Shown here one piece after another: positions 5,485-7,368 of a DNA stretch of 7,368 bases (the stretch's first letter is position 1; the number at the start of each line of letters is the position of its first letter). The stretch comes from Paracoccaceae bacterium. Its GTDB lineage: Bacteria > Pseudomonadota > Alphaproteobacteria > Rhodobacterales > Rhodobacteraceae. The position numbers were made by a program, and so were the translations under genes. The stretch is from NCBI GenBank assembly GCA_003551745.1, contig PUNI01000544.1:1-7368 (forward strand). Direction: 5' to 3'. A model generated the notes under the pieces. It was not told the DNA's origin. It worked only from the letters and a program-made list of their open reading frames with translations, and ran no database searches.

Positions 5485-6291
5485 GCCCACGTCATCGTCG
5501 TCGGCAACGAGAAGGGCGGCTCGGGCAAGTCCACCACCGCGATGCACATCGCCACGGCGCTCGCCCGGATGGGCCACCGGGTGGGAGCGCTCGACCTCGA
5601 TCTGAGGCAGCGCAGCCTCACCCGCTATCTGGAGAACCGCGCCGCCGAGGCCGCCCGCACGGGTCTGACGCTGCCTGCACCGACCCTGGGACGCCTGCCG
5701 GACATCGACCCGGCGAGCCTGCCCCCGGGCGCGGCTCCCGACGACACCCGGATGGCCCGGGCGATGGCGGCACTGGAGGCCGAGGCCGCGTTCGTCCTGA
5801 TCGATTGCCCGGGCTCGCACACCGGCTTCAGCCAGATGGCCCATGCGGTGGCAGACACACTGGTCACCCCGCTCAACGACAGCTTCGTGGATTTCGACCT
5901 GCTGGCGCGGTTCGATCCCGCCTCCGGCCGGGCCACCGGCCCGTCGATCTATGCCGAGATGGTGTGGGCTGCACGGCAGATGCGGGCCCGGGCCGGGCTG
6001 AAGCCTGCGGACTGGCTCGTGCTGCGCACCCGGCTGGGCAGTCAGGCGATGCACAACAAGCGCCGGATGGGGGAGGCGCTGGCCGATCTCTCGCGCCGGA
6101 TCGGATTTCGCGTGGCGCCGGGGCTCAGCGAGCGCGTGGTCTTCCGCGAGCTGTTCCCACGCGGGCTGACGCTGCTCGATCTCCGCGAGGCCGGGGTCGA
6201 GAGCTTCAGCATGTCGCATGTGGCCGCGCGGCAGGAGTTGCGCGACCTCATCGCGGCGCTGCGCCTGCCCGATGTTTGCGTGACCTTCTGA
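5482..6291 (+). CDS. mipZ: Division-plane positioning ATPase MipZ
   Basis: MipZ is a ParA/MinD-type ATPase. In Caulobacter it binds ParB near the poles, forms a gradient on the nucleoid and inhibits FtsZ away from midcell. The 269-residue product begins HVIVVGNEKGGSGKSTTAMH, with the deviant Walker A motif including signature K11 and K16. DLDLRQR (38-44) is the A' region and FVLIDCPG (104-111) is Walker B. LVTPLNDSFVDFDLL (127-141), PSIYAEMVW (154-162), DWLVLRTRLGS (177-187) and RIGFRVAPGLSERVVFRELFPRGLTLLDL (206-234) match MipZ specifically rather than generic ParA. Near the C-terminus, AARQELRDLI (248-257) is also typical. Start is TTG 5482. The gene follows the rpmE terminator and is the last intact gene in the window. 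Confidence 0.93.
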   Translation: MAHVIVVGNEKGGSGKSTTAMHIATALARMGHRVGALDLDLRQRSLTRYLENRAAEAARTGLTLPAPTLGRLPDIDPASLPPGAAPDDTRMARAMAALEAEAAFVLIDCPGSHTGFSQMAHAVADTLVTPLNDSFVDFDLLARFDPASGRATGPSIYAEMVWAARQMRARAGLKPADWLVLRTRLGSQAMHNKRRMGEALADLSRRIGFRVAPGLSERVVFRELFPRGLTLLDLREAGVESFSMSHVAARQELRDLIAALRLPDVCVTF

Positions 6292-6591
6292 ACCGAAGCC
6301 CGGCCGGACGGGCCCGGGGCAGATCCACCCCCGCTAGCATCCGCGCGGGCCGGTGTTCCGCCAGACCCGTCGCCGCCGCCTGCCTCCGCCGACGCGCCGT
6401 GCGAGACGTTCCAGCCATGCCAGCGAAGTCTGAGAGCAGCGGGTGGGAGCTGGTCTTCCCCCGGGGGGCGGCCTGATGCTTTTCAATGAGTTGGCGGTGC
6501 GGCGGCGGTCGTTTCGGCGCGATCCTGTTGCAAAACGCATGCCTCACGTTGATCCTGCATGTCGAGCGCTGTCGGGTACATGGGTCGTCCA
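6292..6591. other. Intergenic stretch with no gene recognised
   Basis: About 300 bp between mipZ and the transposase remnant hold no ORF I can support on either strand. Open frames exist, but they have arginine/proline-rich composition and no motif. The left half is very GC-rich. From about 6480 on, the sequence is more A/T-containing (around TTTTCAATGAG and TGTTGCAAAACG). The change may mark the edge of an inserted element, whose leader would be 6480-6591. A weak hairpin after mipZ (GCCCG 6298-6302 with CGGGC 6309-6313) lacks a T-run. Confidence 0.5.
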
Positions 6592-6918
6592 ATGCATGCG
6601 CGCATCACGACATCGGGCGGCCGCAGCTACCCGCAACTCGTCGAGGGCCATCGCGACGCGCAGGGAAAGATACGCATTCGCGTGGTGGCGAACCTCGGCA
6701 GGCTCGACCTGTTGAGCCCAGCGACGCTCGATCCCCTGATCAACGGGCTGAACAGGGCCGTCGGGCGGCTGGAGAACACGGCCGACGAGATCACCCACGA
6801 GCCGGCGCGGGCATTTGGCCACGTCTTCGTCCTGCACGAACTCTGGAAGGACCTTGGCTTCGATCGGGCCTTGGCCCGGAGCTTGCGCTCCGGCAAGCGC
6901 AAGCTCGATGTGGAGGCG
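6592..6918 (+). pseudogene. IS1634-family transposase, 5' fragment only
   Basis: From ATG 6592 the reading MHARITTSGGRSYPQLVEGH, then RDAQGKIRIRVVANLGRLDLL (residues 21-41) and the later FGHVFVLHELWKDLGFDRAL (75-94), ending at KRKLDVEA (102-109), is the recognisable head of IS1634-type transposases (XTTSGG...YLQLVE.YRD..GK.R...ATLGRLD). Full proteins of this family are usually around 500 residues or more and have a DDE catalytic core. Here recognisable similarity ends near 6918, within the first fifth. The frame stays open to 7275, but what follows is composed of repeats and antisense IS630 sequence. The part lost contains all catalytic residues, so the fragment is not functional. An earlier in-frame ATG at 6580 is possible. 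The family call is from memory of the motif and needs a search. Confidence 0.65.
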
Positions 6919-6948
6919 TCGCCATTGTCGCTCGGAGTTGCCCATCGA

Positions 6949-6977
6949 GGCGCCATCGGTCCGAGCCCGATGGCGAA
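6949..6977 (+). repeat. 29-bp hairpin repeat, copy 1
   Basis: Within this unit CGCCATCGG (6951-6959) and CCGATGGCG (6967-6975) pair perfectly over 9 bp around a 7-nt loop TCCGAGC. Copy 2 at 7013-7041 matches it at 27 of 29 positions. There is no T-run on either side. Confidence 0.7.
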
Positions 6978-7012
6978 TGCGGTTCATGGCGCCGCCGATG
7001 GTGAGCCGTCGC

Positions 7013-7041
7013 GGCGCCACCGGTTCGAGCCCGATGGCGAA
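7013..7041 (+). repeat. 29-bp hairpin repeat, copy 2
   Basis: This is a direct copy of the unit at 6949-6977, with two differences (positions 8 and 13 of the unit). The stem keeps 8 of 9 pairs, with one C-A mismatch, and the loop is TTCGAGC. A partial related sequence lies between the copies (GGCGCCGCCGATGGTGAGCC from 6989). Confidence 0.7.
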
Positions 7042-7042
7042 C

Positions 7043-7368
7043 GGGCGCGTCCAGCCGGTCGTGGCGCAGGGCGGCGATGGACGTCCGGGTGTTCCGGTGG
7101 CCGAATGGCGCGTGGTCGATCAGCCGCGCCCGCTTGGGTGACCAGCCGGTGGTCCTGGCCATGCTGGTCTCGCGTTCGGCGTTGCCATCGCTGCTCGGAC
7201 CGGTGGCGGGCGCACGCCTCACCGTCGATGAAACCGGGCCGCGGCAACAGGTTGCGCATGAAGGGCCGGCGTTGACAGGCGCCGTGTGATCCAGATGTGG
7301 CGCGCCTGACGGACGTCAGGCCGCGTCCGCTCGCGCGCCGTCGCCAGCGGGGCTCGAACCGTCGCCCA
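7043..7368 (-). pseudogene. IS630-family transposase remnant, frameshifted, runs off the window
   Basis: Read on the minus strand from 7368 leftward, three frames carry successive pieces of an IS630-type transposase. First comes RERTRPDVRQARHIW, resembling the conserved E-RPDV-x-x-x-R-x-x-W region. In a shifted frame, LLPRPGFID resembles LDP-R-x-V/F-FID with the catalytic aspartate. In a third frame from about 7231 comes ETSMARTTGWSPKRARLIDH, then APFGHRNTRTSIAALRHDRLDAP, ending at 7043. It matches the family segment ET...M-R-x-x-G...GHWKT-TF-AALRHD...AP. Between FID and ETSM about 40 bp are scrambled or inserted. The normal continuation (D-GPING...) is missing after LDAP, so the C-terminal half is lost. 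The N-terminal HTH part would lie beyond the right edge. At least two frameshifts make it nonfunctional. Confidence 0.6.
7334..7361 (-). repeat. Possible inverted, diverged third copy of the repeat core
   Basis: On the minus strand from 7361 the sequence starts CGGTTCGAGCC and continues with TGGCGA (7346-7341) and GCGCG. This parallels copy 2 and its right flank (7020-7049), with a few single-base gaps. The exact shared core is only 11 bp, so homology is uncertain. It also lies inside the IS630 remnant. Confidence 0.3.

Larger units (their letters stand above)
6919..7042. other. Spacer between two transposase remnants carrying paired hairpins
   Basis: These ~124 bp belong recognisably to neither the IS1634 head on the left nor the IS630 remnant on the right. 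They contain two related 29-bp inverted-repeat units (see the repeat entries) 64 bp apart, and a GGCGCC motif several times. There is no coding signal I recognise in any frame. The 64-bp offset is not a multiple of three, so the duplication is not a coding repeat. Confidence 0.5.

Noticed and set aside
6298..6313. Possible terminator after mipZ
   Set aside because: It has only a 5-bp stem, no T-run, and an overlapping GGCC-rich context; not distinguishable from background.
5466..6476. Plus-strand 336-codon open frame overlapping mipZ
   Set aside because: It is the +1-frame shadow of MipZ, whose own frame shows unmistakable ATPase motifs.
6248..6592. Minus-strand 114-codon open frame across the mipZ-transposase gap
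   Set aside because: It overlaps the mipZ 3' end, is Arg/Ala/Pro-rich without any domain, and has no convincing ribosome-binding site.
7013..7041. tRNA T-loop-like string GGTTCGAGCC
   Set aside because: The flanks do not form a 5-bp T-stem with the expected pairing, and no anticodon or acceptor arm is present. The string is part of the hairpin repeat.
7304..7321. 8-bp inverted repeat with a 2-nt spacer (GCCTGACG / CGTCAGGC), operator-like
   Set aside because: It falls on the codons for the RPDVRQA segment of the IS630 remnant, so it is probably coding-sequence coincidence. No promoter or regulator lies nearby.

Overview
The window is a GC-rich stretch (roughly 70% G+C by eye) of an alphaproteobacterial chromosome, most probably Rhodobacterales/Rhodobacteraceae. 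Evidence: the order chorismate mutase - rpsP - rimM - (small membrane protein) - trmD - rplS - rpmE; a cysteine-free L31 with the typical alphaproteobacterial sequence; a TrmD with a long N-terminal extension; and a clear MipZ, the alphaproteobacterial division-site regulator. Almost everything lies on the + strand.

Layout. (1) 1-438 is the 3' end of a gene for a SCP2-like domain as found at the C-terminus of alkyl sulfatases, followed 6 bp later by a predicted outer-membrane beta-barrel protein (445-1218). (2) 1252-2569 holds three tightly packed genes: a DUF1269-like Gly/Ala-rich membrane protein, a GNAT acetyltransferase and a small AroQ-type chorismate mutase. The two junctions are 4-bp start/stop overlaps. 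(3) 2616-5408 is the ribosome/tRNA modification cluster rpsP - rimM - unknown membrane protein - trmD - rplS - rpmE. It is closed by a strong intrinsic terminator at 5433-5464. (4) mipZ (5482-6291, TTG start) follows directly. (5) From 6292 to the end there is no intact gene. About 300 bp without a recognisable gene lead to the first ~109 codons of an IS1634-family transposase (+). Then comes a ~125-bp spacer carrying two related hairpins, then a frameshifted remnant of an IS630-family transposase (-) that runs off the right edge.

How the genes work together. The central block supplies ribosomal proteins S16, L19 and L31, a 30S maturation factor (RimM) and the tRNA m1G37 methyltransferase (TrmD). 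Overlapping starts and stops suggest translational coupling. The chorismate mutase feeds Phe/Tyr synthesis and is probably only a co-transcribed neighbour. MipZ couples chromosome segregation to FtsZ placement. The right end is an insertion-sequence graveyard.

I do not see a clear new multi-gene system (no defence island, CRISPR or biosynthetic cluster). The items most worth a second look are the paired 29-bp hairpin repeats at the junction of the two transposase remnants, and the uncharacterised small membrane protein inside the rimM-trmD operon.
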